Below are positions 44,739 through 53,537 of a stretch of 64,000 bases of DNA, piece after piece. The stretch's first letter is position 1. Every line of letters starts with the position of its first letter. Source of the DNA: Veillonella sp. VA137 (GTDB lineage: Bacteria > Bacillota > Negativicutes > Veillonellales > Veillonellaceae); NCBI RefSeq assembly GCF_003992015.1, contig NZ_RQVK01000010.1:1-64000 (forward strand). The letters run 5' to 3'. The notes beneath the pieces are model-generated. The model saw only the letters and a program-made list of their open reading frames with translations, was not told the DNA's origin and did no database searches. The position numbers and the translations under genes are program-made.

Positions 44739-46425
44739 AGATATAATATGGAAGTTCTTTAATGAACGCTTCCACAACTCCTTTCAACACCTCTGGTAAG
44801 GCATCAATCGCTGTGCGACCTGTAGCGCCTTGGAAGCGATATCCGCATTCCTTACCTTGAATATAAAAGCCGTCATTATCACTTGCTAATAAGCGTTCTT
44901 CATCAATGAAGTATGTTAATTTATCTTTATATGGGAAGCATGGTTGTACGCAATGACAAGCACAGTTACCACATTCATTACAAGACTCATCAATGTGAAT
45001 GATCAATTTTTTACCATCTACAGTAATGCATTCATTCGTTCTATTTGGACATACACGTACGCAAGTACCACATACCACACGGCATTCATGATTTTTGTCA
45101 TGAGCTGTTGGGAAACCTGGTTGCTCTTCGCGTTTTTTCTTAGCAGCTGCAGATTTTTTGTATGTTGGCGCTGTTCCCATAGCCTCAGCAAAAGCTTTGA
45201 TCTCTGTTGGTTTAACTACCTTAGCAGTATTATAATCTTCTGCTTCTACTAATTTAGCCAAGTTATCCAATTGGTTATAACCTAAACCTTGTAATAAGGT
45301 TGTACATACTGTGATTGGCCAAATACCTGTGCGGAATAAAGCTGCAATATTTTTCGCATCAGCACCACCGCTATAAGACATTGGTAAGCGTTCACCAAAT
45401 GTTTCACTCAATAATTGAGCCACACCGATGGATAATGGTAATAAGGATTTACCAGACATATACATTTGCTCACCTGGTAATTCTTTTTCGTGAATCGAAA
45501 CAGGGAATGTATTTGTCAGTTTCACACCGAATACTAAACCTTCTTCTTCTGCAATCGTCAACAATCGTTCAATCATTGGCACTGCTTCTTTAAAAGATAA
45601 GTCCACTTCAAATTGATGTGCATCAAAATCAATATATCCAAATTCTGCTTGATCTAATAATTCTCTTACACGATCATAGCCTAATAATGTTGGATTACAT
45701 TTTAGATATAAATTTAGATGTTTTTCTTTCATTAGGTATGTGCAAATCGATTCAATTTCGCCTGCAGGACAGCCGTGCATTGTGGATAATGTAATACCTT
45801 GGCAAATGTTGTCATCAATATTGCGAATGTACTCTTCTGTTACATGTTTAAATTGATGTACATTAGCTAATGCCCATTCTTCGCATTCTTTCCAAACTGG
45901 TTTAGTACGTGCTGCACGTAAACATTCCATATAGGAATCTACATCTTCACTTTTAATGCCCGCTAAGTTGTAGCCAACACTCATAATAAAGATGAATCCA
46001 TCTGGATCGCCGATGCCCCATTCTTTACTAATTAATTTAATAGCAAACCATGCTTTAATGTATTCATCAGCAGCCGCATGGCAATGGTACTCAGAGGACC
46101 ATTCCACATTGTATGCTTCATCTTTTGAATAAATACATGGTCTTGGGATGCCCAATTCTTCACCGAACATAATTTGTACTGTTTTTAATTCTAAGAATCG
46201 GGAACCACCAACATAGGCTGCTACTAAGTTTTGAGCTAATTGAGTATGTGGACCTGCTGCAGGGCCTAATGGATTTTCTAGGTTACGACCAAATAAGGAT
46301 AACCGTTGATCCGTGCCTGTTGTGTGCATACGCTCCACATTATATACTCGATTGTGTGTAGCATATTCTGTTAGAATATGGTTCATTAAATGTCCGAAAC
46401 TTACCGGATACATGATATCGCTCAT
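44725..46425 (-). CDS. ygfK: YgfK-like iron-sulfur oxidoreductase, short form
   Basis: A 566-residue protein related to E. coli YgfK. The N-terminal part (about 1-400) is a dihydroorotate-dehydrogenase-like TIM barrel with FGRNLENPLGPAAGPHTQLA and SYSGGADAKNI. A linker with KKSAAAKKKREE follows, then a ferredoxin-like part with CGTCVRVCPNR and CNECGNCACHCVQPC, enough for two [4Fe-4S] clusters. E. coli YgfK (about 1,030 residues) also has a GltD-like FAD/NAD domain between these parts, absent here. The reaction is not established; a reductive step in purine breakdown is proposed from context. The start at 46425 follows GGAGT. Confidence 0.85.
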   Translation of the reverse strand: MSDIMYPVSFGHLMNHILTEYATHNRVYNVERMHTTGTDQRLSLFGRNLENPLGPAAGPHTQLAQNLVAAYVGGSRFLELKTVQIMFGEELGIPRPCIYSKDEAYNVEWSSEYHCHAAADEYIKAWFAIKLISKEWGIGDPDGFIFIMSVGYNLAGIKSEDVDSYMECLRAARTKPVWKECEEWALANVHQFKHVTEEYIRNIDDNICQGITLSTMHGCPAGEIESICTYLMKEKHLNLYLKCNPTLLGYDRVRELLDQAEFGYIDFDAHQFEVDLSFKEAVPMIERLLTIAEEEGLVFGVKLTNTFPVSIHEKELPGEQMYMSGKSLLPLSIGVAQLLSETFGERLPMSYSGGADAKNIAALFRTGIWPITVCTTLLQGLGYNQLDNLAKLVEAEDYNTAKVVKPTEIKAFAEAMGTAPTYKKSAAAKKKREEQPGFPTAHDKNHECRVVCGTCVRVCPNRTNECITVDGKKLIIHIDESCNECGNCACHCVQPCFPYKDKLTYFIDEERLLASDNDGFYIQGKECGYRFQGATGRTAIDALPEVLKGVVEAFIKELPYYIYDTH

Positions 46426-46451
46426 AGTATTCACTCCTTACTGAAAGTGTA

Positions 46452-47780
46452 TTATGGGACTAATCGTTTCCATAAACGATGGGAAATTTGTCGTACTTCT
46501 CGTAGCAATTCTTCTTTATTCATGCCACATAATTGACGATCTAGCATACGTACCTTACCACCAGAAATCGTTGTAATTACATTGAGACCATTAAGGCCAA
46601 ATAGTAAATGACCATTAATATTATCAGCATGTAAATCTGTTCTAGGAATATAATCTAACACAATTACATCTGCTTCTGCCCCCGGTGTCAAGGTACCAAC
46701 TTTTACAGGGAAGAATTTTTCAATCATTGCTGGGTTAGTATTGAATAACATATGTGGAATTTCAGTCCAACCAACATTTGGATGTTGCATGTTATGTTTC
46801 ACTAAGCAATTTGCTACTTTGTAGGATTCTAACATATCGCTAGTATATCCATCTGTACCAAGACCCACTAGAATACCCGCTTCCATAAGTTTTAATACAT
46901 TAGGTGCTCCTACAGCATTACCCATATTGCTTTCTGGATTATGAGCCACCATGGTGCCAGTTTCAGCTAATACCTTCACTTCACTATCATCTACATGGAT
47001 ACAATGTCCAGCAATTGTTTTCGGCCCTAGAATACCATCTTCATGTAAGCGATGTACTGCACGCATGCCATATTTTTCTTGGCTATCTTCTTGATCTGTT
47101 GTGCCTTCTGCTACATGGATGTGATATCCTAAATTATCTATATTTTGTTCACGAACATAAGCCAATGTATCTTTGCTCAATGTGAAAGATGCATGTAAAC
47201 CCATCATCGCTGCAATTGTTTCAGGGTTTTCTTTTGCTTCTTTACCAAAGCGTACGTTTTCTGCTACCGCTTTCTCCATTTCTTCTTGGCCATTCCGATC
47301 ACTTACTTCATAGCACAAGCAAGAACGAACGCCGAAGTCTTGAGCAACCTCGCTAATAACAGATAAGCTACCTTCTGTTTCCCCATAACTTGCATGATGG
47401 TCGAATATGGAAGTCACACCATTTTCGATACATGCCATATAGGTCACAATAGCACTTGCCCACACATCTTCTTTAGCAAGACGTTTATCTAAGTAGAACC
47501 ACAATCCATCTAAAATTTCTTTAAAATTTGTTGGGTTATTACCAGGGATATATAATCCACGGGCTAAGGCAGAATAAATATGATGATGAGCATTTACAAA
47601 ACCAGGCATAATCAAGCGTCCGTGAGCGTTCACTCGATATGCTTTTGGATATTGTTTGCGCAATGTTTCGTATGAGTCTACTGCCACAATTTTAGTGCCA
47701 TCCATTAGTACCCCACCGTCTTCAATAATCGGTTGTAATGGATTGCGTGTAACGACAGTTCCTTTTCCTAATAAAATCAT
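46452..47780 (-). CDS. ssnA: Putative aminohydrolase SsnA
   Basis: A 442-residue amidohydrolase-superfamily enzyme, the usual SsnA length. The metal-site histidines are in GFVNAHHHIYSALARG, a later VAEGTTDQE, AGHCIHVDD and the aspartate in GLGTDGYTSD. SsnA is related to guanine and chlorohydrolase-type deaminases and is a constant member of the ygeW-ygfK type purine cluster. The exact substrate is unknown. The start follows AGGAG. It lies directly upstream of ygfK in the same operon. Confidence 0.92.
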   Translation of the reverse strand: MILLGKGTVVTRNPLQPIIEDGGVLMDGTKIVAVDSYETLRKQYPKAYRVNAHGRLIMPGFVNAHHHIYSALARGLYIPGNNPTNFKEILDGLWFYLDKRLAKEDVWASAIVTYMACIENGVTSIFDHHASYGETEGSLSVISEVAQDFGVRSCLCYEVSDRNGQEEMEKAVAENVRFGKEAKENPETIAAMMGLHASFTLSKDTLAYVREQNIDNLGYHIHVAEGTTDQEDSQEKYGMRAVHRLHEDGILGPKTIAGHCIHVDDSEVKVLAETGTMVAHNPESNMGNAVGAPNVLKLMEAGILVGLGTDGYTSDMLESYKVANCLVKHNMQHPNVGWTEIPHMLFNTNPAMIEKFFPVKVGTLTPGAEADVIVLDYIPRTDLHADNINGHLLFGLNGLNVITTISGGKVRMLDRQLCGMNKEELLREVRQISHRLWKRLVP

Positions 47781-47827
47781 AGATAGGCTCCTTTCTATGA
47801 AAAACAGTATTCAATGAAATACTACTA

Positions 47828-48763
47828 TTATAATTCGATGTGAGTGCCTGTTTTCCCTTCAATACCTTCTCTAGATTTTTCTAGTTGTGTGATAATTGCT
47901 TTTCTACCTGGTTTCGATTTAGCAAATGCCACTGCTGCTTCCATTTTTGGTTTCATAGAACCTGCTGCAAATTCACCATTTTGGATATGTTTTTCTGCTT
48001 CTTCTACAGTAATGTGTTCTAACCATTGTTGGTTTTCTTTACCATAGTTAATCGCTGCTTTTTCAATAGCTGTTAAGATAATCAATACATCAGCATCAAC
48101 TTCTTGTGCTAATAAGCTACTAGTCCAGTCTTTATCGATAACTGCAGAGGCACCTGTTAAGTGATTTCCATTGCGAACTACAGGGATACCGCCACCACCG
48201 CAAGCGATTACTAATTCATGACCAATTAAGCCTTTGATAGCTTGTAATTCAATGATTTCTTTTGGAGCTGGAGATGCTACTACACGGCGATAGCCACGAC
48301 CTGCATCTTCTTTTACCACATAATCATATTGGTTCACTGCATGTACAGCTTCTTCTTTTGTCATAAAGTGACCAATTGGTTTTGTTGGATCTAAGAATGC
48401 TGGATCATCTGCATCTACACGAACTTGTGTAACCATTGTAGTAACAGGTAAGTCTTTAATACCTCTATTTAACAACTCTTCTCGCAATGCGTTTTGTAAA
48501 TCATATCCAATATACGCTTGGCTCATGGCTACACACACAGACAACGGGGTATTAGGTTGATCTTTTACTTCTCTAGTCAACGCAGCCATAGCATTATTGA
48601 TCATACCGATTTGAGGACCATTGCCATGGGTAACGATAACATCACAATCTGCTTCGATTAAATCTACGATTGCTTTCGACGTTTCTTTTACTGCAATCAT
48701 TTGTTCTGGTAATGTATTACCTAGGGCATTGCCCCCTAAAGCGATAACAACACGTTTTTTCAT
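47828..48763 (-). CDS. yqeA: Carbamate kinase
   Basis: A 311-residue amino-acid-kinase-fold enzyme that forms ATP and carbamate from carbamoyl phosphate and ADP. It starts VVIALGGNALG and has VTHGNGPQIGM, IACGGGGIPVV and the conserved lysine in VIDKDWTSSLLA. It would use the carbamoyl phosphate made by YgeW and so gives the energy yield of the pathway. The start follows GAGG. A terminator-like hairpin lies between it and ygeW. Confidence 0.95.
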   Translation of the reverse strand: MKKRVVIALGGNALGNTLPEQMIAVKETSKAIVDLIEADCDVIVTHGNGPQIGMINNAMAALTREVKDQPNTPLSVCVAMSQAYIGYDLQNALREELLNRGIKDLPVTTMVTQVRVDADDPAFLDPTKPIGHFMTKEEAVHAVNQYDYVVKEDAGRGYRRVVASPAPKEIIELQAIKGLIGHELVIACGGGGIPVVRNGNHLTGASAVIDKDWTSSLLAQEVDADVLIILTAIEKAAINYGKENQQWLEHITVEEAEKHIQNGEFAAGSMKPKMEAAVAFAKSKPGRKAIITQLEKSREGIEGKTGTHIEL

Positions 48764-48811
48764 AGGGTACCTCTCTATGGTGTATATATTCCTAACTACT
48801 TTGTAGGGATT

Positions 48812-48848
48812 AAAATAAGGGACTGTCTGAACAGACAGCCCCTTTGCT
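48812..48848 (-). terminator. Intercistronic hairpin between ygeW and yqeA
   Basis: AAGGGACTGTCTG (48817-48829) and CAGACAGCCCCTT (48832-48844) form a strong stem; the minus-strand sequence after it is ATTTTAATCC. It may end most ygeW transcripts or stabilise the upstream message, so that the yqeA-ssnA-ygfK genes are transcribed at a lower level or from their own start. Confidence 0.65.
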
Positions 48849-48849
48849 C

Positions 48850-50043
48850 TTAGCGGAGAACTCTTTCTGTTCCCTTTTCTTCTAGCTCTTTCAATAATTC
48901 TACTGGATTTTCAAATTTGCTTAATAAAATCATAGCAGCAATTACATATGGTTTATAGCTCGCTTCTTTGTAAAGAGGTACACGATAACGATCAAATACG
49001 GATGCGTCAACTTCACCTTCTTCACAGCTTACGCCAGTGATATCAGCTGGTAAGCAATGTAAGTATAATGCTTTACCGTCTTTTGTAAGACTCATCATAT
49101 CTTCTGTGCAAGCCCAATCTTTATGTTGTGCATTTTGTTCTAATAAACGACCTTCTAATTCTTTAATGCCTGCTGTATCGCCTTTGCCATATAAGTCAGT
49201 TCTTTCTTCCATTGCTGCGAAAGGTGCCCAGGATTTAGGGTATACAATATCAGCATCTTTGAAAGCTTCTTTCATGTCGTTTGTACGTTTGAAAGATCCG
49301 CCACTAGCTTGTGCTTGTTTTTTAGCAACTTCTTCAACTTCTGGCATTACTTCGTATCCTTCTGGATGCGCTAATACAACTTCCATACCTAAACGAGTGA
49401 ATAAACCGATAGCACCTTGTGGTACGGAAAGAGGTTTACCATAGGATGGGGAGTATGCCCAAGTCATAGCCACTTTTTTACCTTTTAAGTTTTCAAGTCC
49501 ACCAAATTCATTGATAAGGTGAGCCGTATCAGCCATCAATTGTGTTGGATGGTCAATATCACATTGTAAGTTTACCAATGTAGGACGTTGTTCTAATACG
49601 CCGTCTTTATGGCCTTCTTCTACTGCATCAGCTACTGCATGCATGTATGCATTACCTTTACCGATATACATATCATCACGGATACCGATGATGTCAGCCA
49701 TGAAGGAGATCATATTCGCTGTTTCACGTACAGTTTCGCCATGAGCGATTTGAGATTTTCCTTCATCTAAGTCTTGTACTTCTAAACCTAATAAGTTACA
49801 AGCAGATGCGAAGGAGAAACGAGTACGAGTGGAGTTATCACGGAATAAGGAGATACCAAGGCCACTGTCGAATACTTTTGTAGAGATATTGCGCTCACGC
49901 AATGCACGTAATGCATCAGCTACAGCCCAAACAGCTTGTAATTCGTCGTCTGTTTTTTCCCAAGTCAAGAAGAAGTCATTGTTGTACATGTTTTTTGTGT
50001 CTAACTTAGCTAATGCGTCTACACATTTTTTGAAATCTGCCAT
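48850..50043 (-). CDS. ygeW: Knotted carbamoyltransferase YgeW
   Basis: A 397-residue transcarbamoylase. The carbamoyl-phosphate loop reads DNSTRTRFSFASA near residue 69, followed by GKSQIAHGETVRETANMIS; later MTWAYSPSYGKPLSVP and the LHCLPADITG motif with the catalytic HCLP. YgeW does not use ornithine or aspartate; in anaerobic purine degradation it is proposed to run backwards on a 2,3-diureidopropionate-type compound, releasing carbamoyl phosphate. The start follows GAGGT. Neighbours ygeX, ygeY and yqeA fit this. Confidence 0.94.
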   Translation of the reverse strand: MADFKKCVDALAKLDTKNMYNNDFFLTWEKTDDELQAVWAVADALRALRERNISTKVFDSGLGISLFRDNSTRTRFSFASACNLLGLEVQDLDEGKSQIAHGETVRETANMISFMADIIGIRDDMYIGKGNAYMHAVADAVEEGHKDGVLEQRPTLVNLQCDIDHPTQLMADTAHLINEFGGLENLKGKKVAMTWAYSPSYGKPLSVPQGAIGLFTRLGMEVVLAHPEGYEVMPEVEEVAKKQAQASGGSFKRTNDMKEAFKDADIVYPKSWAPFAAMEERTDLYGKGDTAGIKELEGRLLEQNAQHKDWACTEDMMSLTKDGKALYLHCLPADITGVSCEEGEVDASVFDRYRVPLYKEASYKPYVIAAMILLSKFENPVELLKELEEKGTERVLR

Positions 50044-50088
50044 TTTTGCACCTCATTAATAATTTATAGCTTTATAAAATGTAAACTA

Positions 50089-51396
50089 TTATTTGCAATA
50101 GTTTGTAGGTAAGATTGCATATACTGCTGCACATGTTACAAGGTCTTGTTTCCATGTGATTTCGTTAGGAGCATGTGCTTGTGCTTCTGCGCCAGGACCG
50201 AAACCGATGCAAGGAATACCATTACGTCCCATGATGGATACGCCATTTGTAGAGAATGTCCATTTATCAGTTAACGGACGAGCTTTACGTTCTGCCAATG
50301 TAACTTCTGCACCAATACGTTCTGTACCGTATAAGGAGATGTAAGATTCTTCTAACGCTTTTGTTACTTTATGATCTTTAGGAATTACCCATGTTGGGAA
50401 GTAACATTCGATCGGATATGTTAAACCAGTCCAGGATGGACGAGCATATTCATACATAGATACTTTTGCGCCATGTGCTTTCACAGCTGGTAAATCTTCA
50501 ATTTCTTTTAAGCAGCTTTGCCATGTTTCGCCTGCAGTCATACGACGGTCAAGAGATACTGCGCAAGAGTCTGCTACTGCACAACGACTCGGAGAAGTGT
50601 AGAAAATTTGGGAAGTTGTTACTGTACCACGGCCCAAGAAACGAGCTTCTTCATAATGGTCAGGGTTGAATTTTGGATCCAACATTTTTTCCAAGCCTTT
50701 AACGCGAGTGCTTTCAGTAGAGTTATTTGCATTTAATGCACGAACATCTTGTAAAATGTCAGCCATTTTGTAGATTGCATTGTCACCACGATCTGGTGCA
50801 GAGCCATGGCAAGATACGCCTTCTACATCGATACGAATTTCCATGCGACCACGTTGACCACGATAGATACCGCCATCAGTTGGTTCTGTGGATACTACGA
50901 ATTCTGGACGAATGCCACGTTCTTTAATAATGTATTCCCAGCACAATCCGTCGCAATCTTCTTCTTGTACTGTACCAACTACTAATACACGGTATTTATC
51001 ATTCAATAAACCTAAGTCTTTCATGATTTTTGCACCGTATACTGCGGATACGATACCACCTAATTGGTCAGATACGCCACGGCCACCGATTTCAGTATCG
51101 CTTTCAAATCCCTCATATGGATCAAAGTTCCAGTTGTCACGGTTACCGATACCTACTGTATCAATATGTCCGTCAAAAGCAATCAATGTTTTACCAGTTC
51201 CCATATATCCAAGAATGTTACCCATAGGATCCACTTCTACTTCATCGAATCCTAAGTCTTTCATTTCTTTTTCAATGCGGCGAACGTGTTGTTCTTCTTC
51301 TGCACTTTCACCAGGGAATGCGACGATTTCTCTTAAAAATTTTGTCATCGCTGGTCCATAAGCTTCTGCTGCTTTTTTTACTGCTTGTAAATCCAT
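50089..51396 (-). CDS. ygeY: YgeY family selenium-metabolism-linked M20 hydrolase
   Basis: A 435-residue zinc amidohydrolase/peptidase of the M20 family. It has [12 protein letters not shown] with the first metal histidine, [10 protein letters not shown] with the bridging aspartate, [13 protein letters not shown] with the catalytic and metal glutamates, and late [15 protein letters not shown]. YgeY is expected to remove a carbamoyl or similar acyl group from the ureido intermediates between the YgeW and YgeX steps. The start follows AGGAGG. It lies between ygeX and ygeW in the operon. Confidence 0.92.
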   Translation of the reverse strand: MDLQAVKKAAEAYGPAMTKFLREIVAFPGESAEEEQHVRRIEKEMKDLGFDEVEVDPMGNILGYMGTGKTLIAFDGHIDTVGIGNRDNWNFDPYEGFESDTEIGGRGVSDQLGGIVSAVYGAKIMKDLGLLNDKYRVLVVGTVQEEDCDGLCWEYIIKERGIRPEFVVSTEPTDGGIYRGQRGRMEIRIDVEGVSCHGSAPDRGDNAIYKMADILQDVRALNANNSTESTRVKGLEKMLDPKFNPDHYEEARFLGRGTVTTSQIFYTSPSRCAVADSCAVSLDRRMTAGETWQSCLKEIEDLPAVKAHGAKVSMYEYARPSWTGLTYPIECYFPTWVIPKDHKVTKALEESYISLYGTERIGAEVTLAERKARPLTDKWTFSTNGVSIMGRNGIPCIGFGPGAEAQAHAPNEITWKQDLVTCAAVYAILPTNYCK

Positions 51397-51465
51397 ACCT
51401 TTTTCCTCCTTAAATACACATATACGTAAAAGTTAAAGTTAACTGTATATGACTACTTGATTATA

Positions 51466-52674
51466 TTAAAATTTTCCTTGCCATACGATTTCTTGATATC
51501 GTGTTGGATCTGTATCCCCTTCTGTGGAGAAACAAAGAACTTTGGAATCTTTTGTAAGGCCTAAGTCTTCACGTAAATCTTTATATTCATCCATTGTCAT
51601 AGCCGCTGCTACTAAACCAAATGGTACGGCACCAGATTCACCAGATGTGATGCTCGCATCACCTTTGATAGGAGCTGCACTCATGCGCATACCTAGGGAT
51701 GCTACCCAGTCTGGAGCGGATACGAATACGTCCACATGGTTTTTTAAGATGTCCCAAGAGATTGTATTTGGCTCACCGCAAGCTAACCCTGCCATGATTG
51801 TTTGTAAATCGCCACCAACAATGCGTAAATCCCCGTCACCTGCTTTAGCACCTTTGTATAAGCAATCTGCCGCAGATGCCTCTACAACAACAATTTTTGG
51901 TTTCACAGGAGCATCTTTATAGCGGTTTACTACATAACCAGTAACAGCACCTGCTAAGGAACCAACGCCAGCTTGTACGATAACATGTGTTGGTACATCC
52001 ACGCCTGCTTTTTCTAGTTGTTCAGTAGCTTCTAATGCCATTGTGCCATAGCCTTGCATAATCCATGCTGGAATTTCTTCATAACCATCCCAAGCTGTAT
52101 CTTGGATAACAACACCATGATTAACTTTTTTTGATTCTGCTGTGGCTAAGCGTACGCAATCATCGTAGTTCATTTCTTCAATCGTAACTGTTGCACCTTC
52201 TGCCGCAATGTTTTGTTTACGAGTTTCTGTAGAACCTTTTGGCATGAATACTACAGATTTTTGGCCCAATTTATTAGCTGCCCAAGCTACACCACGACCG
52301 TGATTACCATCTGTAGCCGTGAAGAATGTAGCTTGTCCAAATTCATCGCGTAATTCTTTTGATGTTAATACAGAGTATGGTAACTCAGATACTTCTTTAC
52401 CTAATTCTTGTGCCACAAACTTAGCAATCGCATAGGATCCCCCCAACACTTTGAAAGCGTTTAATCCAAAGCGATAGGATTCATCTTTGATAAACAATCT
52501 GTTCAATCCTAAATGCTCTGCCATACGTGGTAATTCAGTTAATGGTGTTTCTTCATATTGTGGGAAGCTTTTATGAAATTCCCTTACACCTTCACTTGAT
52601 TTCACACTCATAATATGCGTATTTAGGTCCTCAGACCCAGGCATATTATTTTTCACCCATTGAATCCGTTCCAT
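51466..52674 (-). CDS. ygeX: 2,3-Diaminopropionate ammonia-lyase
   Basis: A 402-residue fold-type II PLP enzyme that turns 2,3-diaminopropionate into pyruvate and two ammonia. The PLP lysine is K75 in YRFGLNAFKVLGGS; ATDGNHGRGVAWAANKLG follows, and VQAGVGSLAGAVTG is the glycine-rich phosphate loop. The length matches E. coli YgeX. The start follows GGAGG within the end of the regulator gene (29-base overlap). In this cluster it is the last step, feeding pyruvate to central metabolism. Confidence 0.95.
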   Translation of the reverse strand: MERIQWVKNNMPGSEDLNTHIMSVKSSEGVREFHKSFPQYEETPLTELPRMAEHLGLNRLFIKDESYRFGLNAFKVLGGSYAIAKFVAQELGKEVSELPYSVLTSKELRDEFGQATFFTATDGNHGRGVAWAANKLGQKSVVFMPKGSTETRKQNIAAEGATVTIEEMNYDDCVRLATAESKKVNHGVVIQDTAWDGYEEIPAWIMQGYGTMALEATEQLEKAGVDVPTHVIVQAGVGSLAGAVTGYVVNRYKDAPVKPKIVVVEASAADCLYKGAKAGDGDLRIVGGDLQTIMAGLACGEPNTISWDILKNHVDVFVSAPDWVASLGMRMSAAPIKGDASITSGESGAVPFGLVAAAMTMDEYKDLREDLGLTKDSKVLCFSTEGDTDPTRYQEIVWQGKF

Positions 52675-53317
52675 GTAATTCCTCCTCTTCTTTCACCTGA
52701 TTTAGGTCATTATATAAAGTAAATTTAGAAACGTTGAAATATTCCGATATTTTATCAGATGCCTTTGAAATCAAAAAAGCGCCCTGGCAATATAAATATC
52801 GTATTGCTTCCAGACGCTCATTCTTATTCATTAAATGTGCTGGTCGCCCTACTACTTTTTCAGCTTGAGATAACATATCGCTCAACAAATCGCTAACAGA
52901 TGTAACAATTCGTTCGCCTTTTGTTTCCCACGCTCGATTACTGGATGTAATAATCCGATCTAACGAGTTTTGCAATGTAATAAAATCAGTAATATCATAG
53001 TTGATACACAATAAATACTGTAATTTATCATTATCATCACGTATATACATCGTCGTCGATCGAAGAACCCTTCCATCTTTGGTTCGTGTAAGATAAGCTT
53101 GTTTACCCTGACACTGACCATCGTCATTTCGTATCGCATCTAGTACTGCATGCGAGGCGCCATCACCTACATTTCGGTTAGAAATATCCCCGTGCTCAAT
53201 ATACACAATAGAACTCTCTAATGTTTCTATTTGCACGTCGTGAATTAACACTTCACATGAAGCTCCAAATTGTGTCGCAATACCATGCGCAATTACCTTT
53301 AATTGTTCTAATTTCAT
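52646..53317 (-). CDS. YheO-like PAS / DauR-like HTH transcriptional regulator
   Basis: A 223-residue DNA-binding regulator. Residues about 5-115 form the YheO-like PAS domain (GASCEVLIHDVQ, NRNVGDGASHAVLDAI, RSTTMYIRDDND). The C-terminal part (about 165-215) is a DauR-type HTH (RLEAIRYLYCQGAFLISKAS, VSKFTLYNDLNQV). It is the first gene before ygeX and overlaps it, so it probably controls the ygeX-ygeY-ygeW operon and itself. Its promoter is flanked by two matching 27-base sites. The effector may be a purine breakdown product; this is inference. The start follows AGGAG. Confidence 0.85.
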   Translation of the reverse strand: MKLEQLKVIAHGIATQFGASCEVLIHDVQIETLESSIVYIEHGDISNRNVGDGASHAVLDAIRNDDGQCQGKQAYLTRTKDGRVLRSTTMYIRDDNDKLQYLLCINYDITDFITLQNSLDRIITSSNRAWETKGERIVTSVSDLLSDMLSQAEKVVGRPAHLMNKNERLEAIRYLYCQGAFLISKASDKISEYFNVSKFTLYNDLNQVKEEEELHGTDSMGEK

Positions 53318-53336
53318 ACTTGTCTCCTAACTATTA

Positions 53337-53445
53337 TTTAGGCTTTCTAACAATTTATTAGGTATGCCCTCATTATAGCACCATCAATTCTATAATTCAA
53401 TACTTTTTCTAAATATTTTTTAGGTTTTCTAATTTTTTGTTAGGT
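53337..53445 (-). promoter_or_regulatory. Regulator promoter flanked by two 27-base operator-like repeats
   Basis: On the minus strand TTGAAT (53395-53400) and TATAAT (53372-53377) are exactly 17 bases apart. The site at 53337-53363 overlaps the expected start and the one at 53419-53445 lies upstream of -35. In plus-strand form both read TTTAGG-Y-TTTCTAA, a 7-base AT gap, then TTAGGT. Their centres are 82 bases apart. The pattern suits repression by a looping dimer, most simply the regulator itself. Confidence 0.7.
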
Positions 53446-53474
53446 GATAATTTTCACAGCCTAGACATATAAAA

Positions 53475-53518
53475 AAGATAGAGGTAGGTTGAGTCAACAC
53501 TTCAACCTACCTCTATAC
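53475..53518. terminator. Terminator of the speD-malic enzyme operon
   Basis: ATAGAGGTAGGTTGA (53479-53493) pairs with TTCAACCTACCTCTAT (53502-53517). On the minus strand the stem is followed by CTTTTTTATAT. It lies about 20 bases after the malic enzyme stop codon. Confidence 0.9.
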
Positions 53519-53537
53519 TATATAAGAGTTCTTTATC

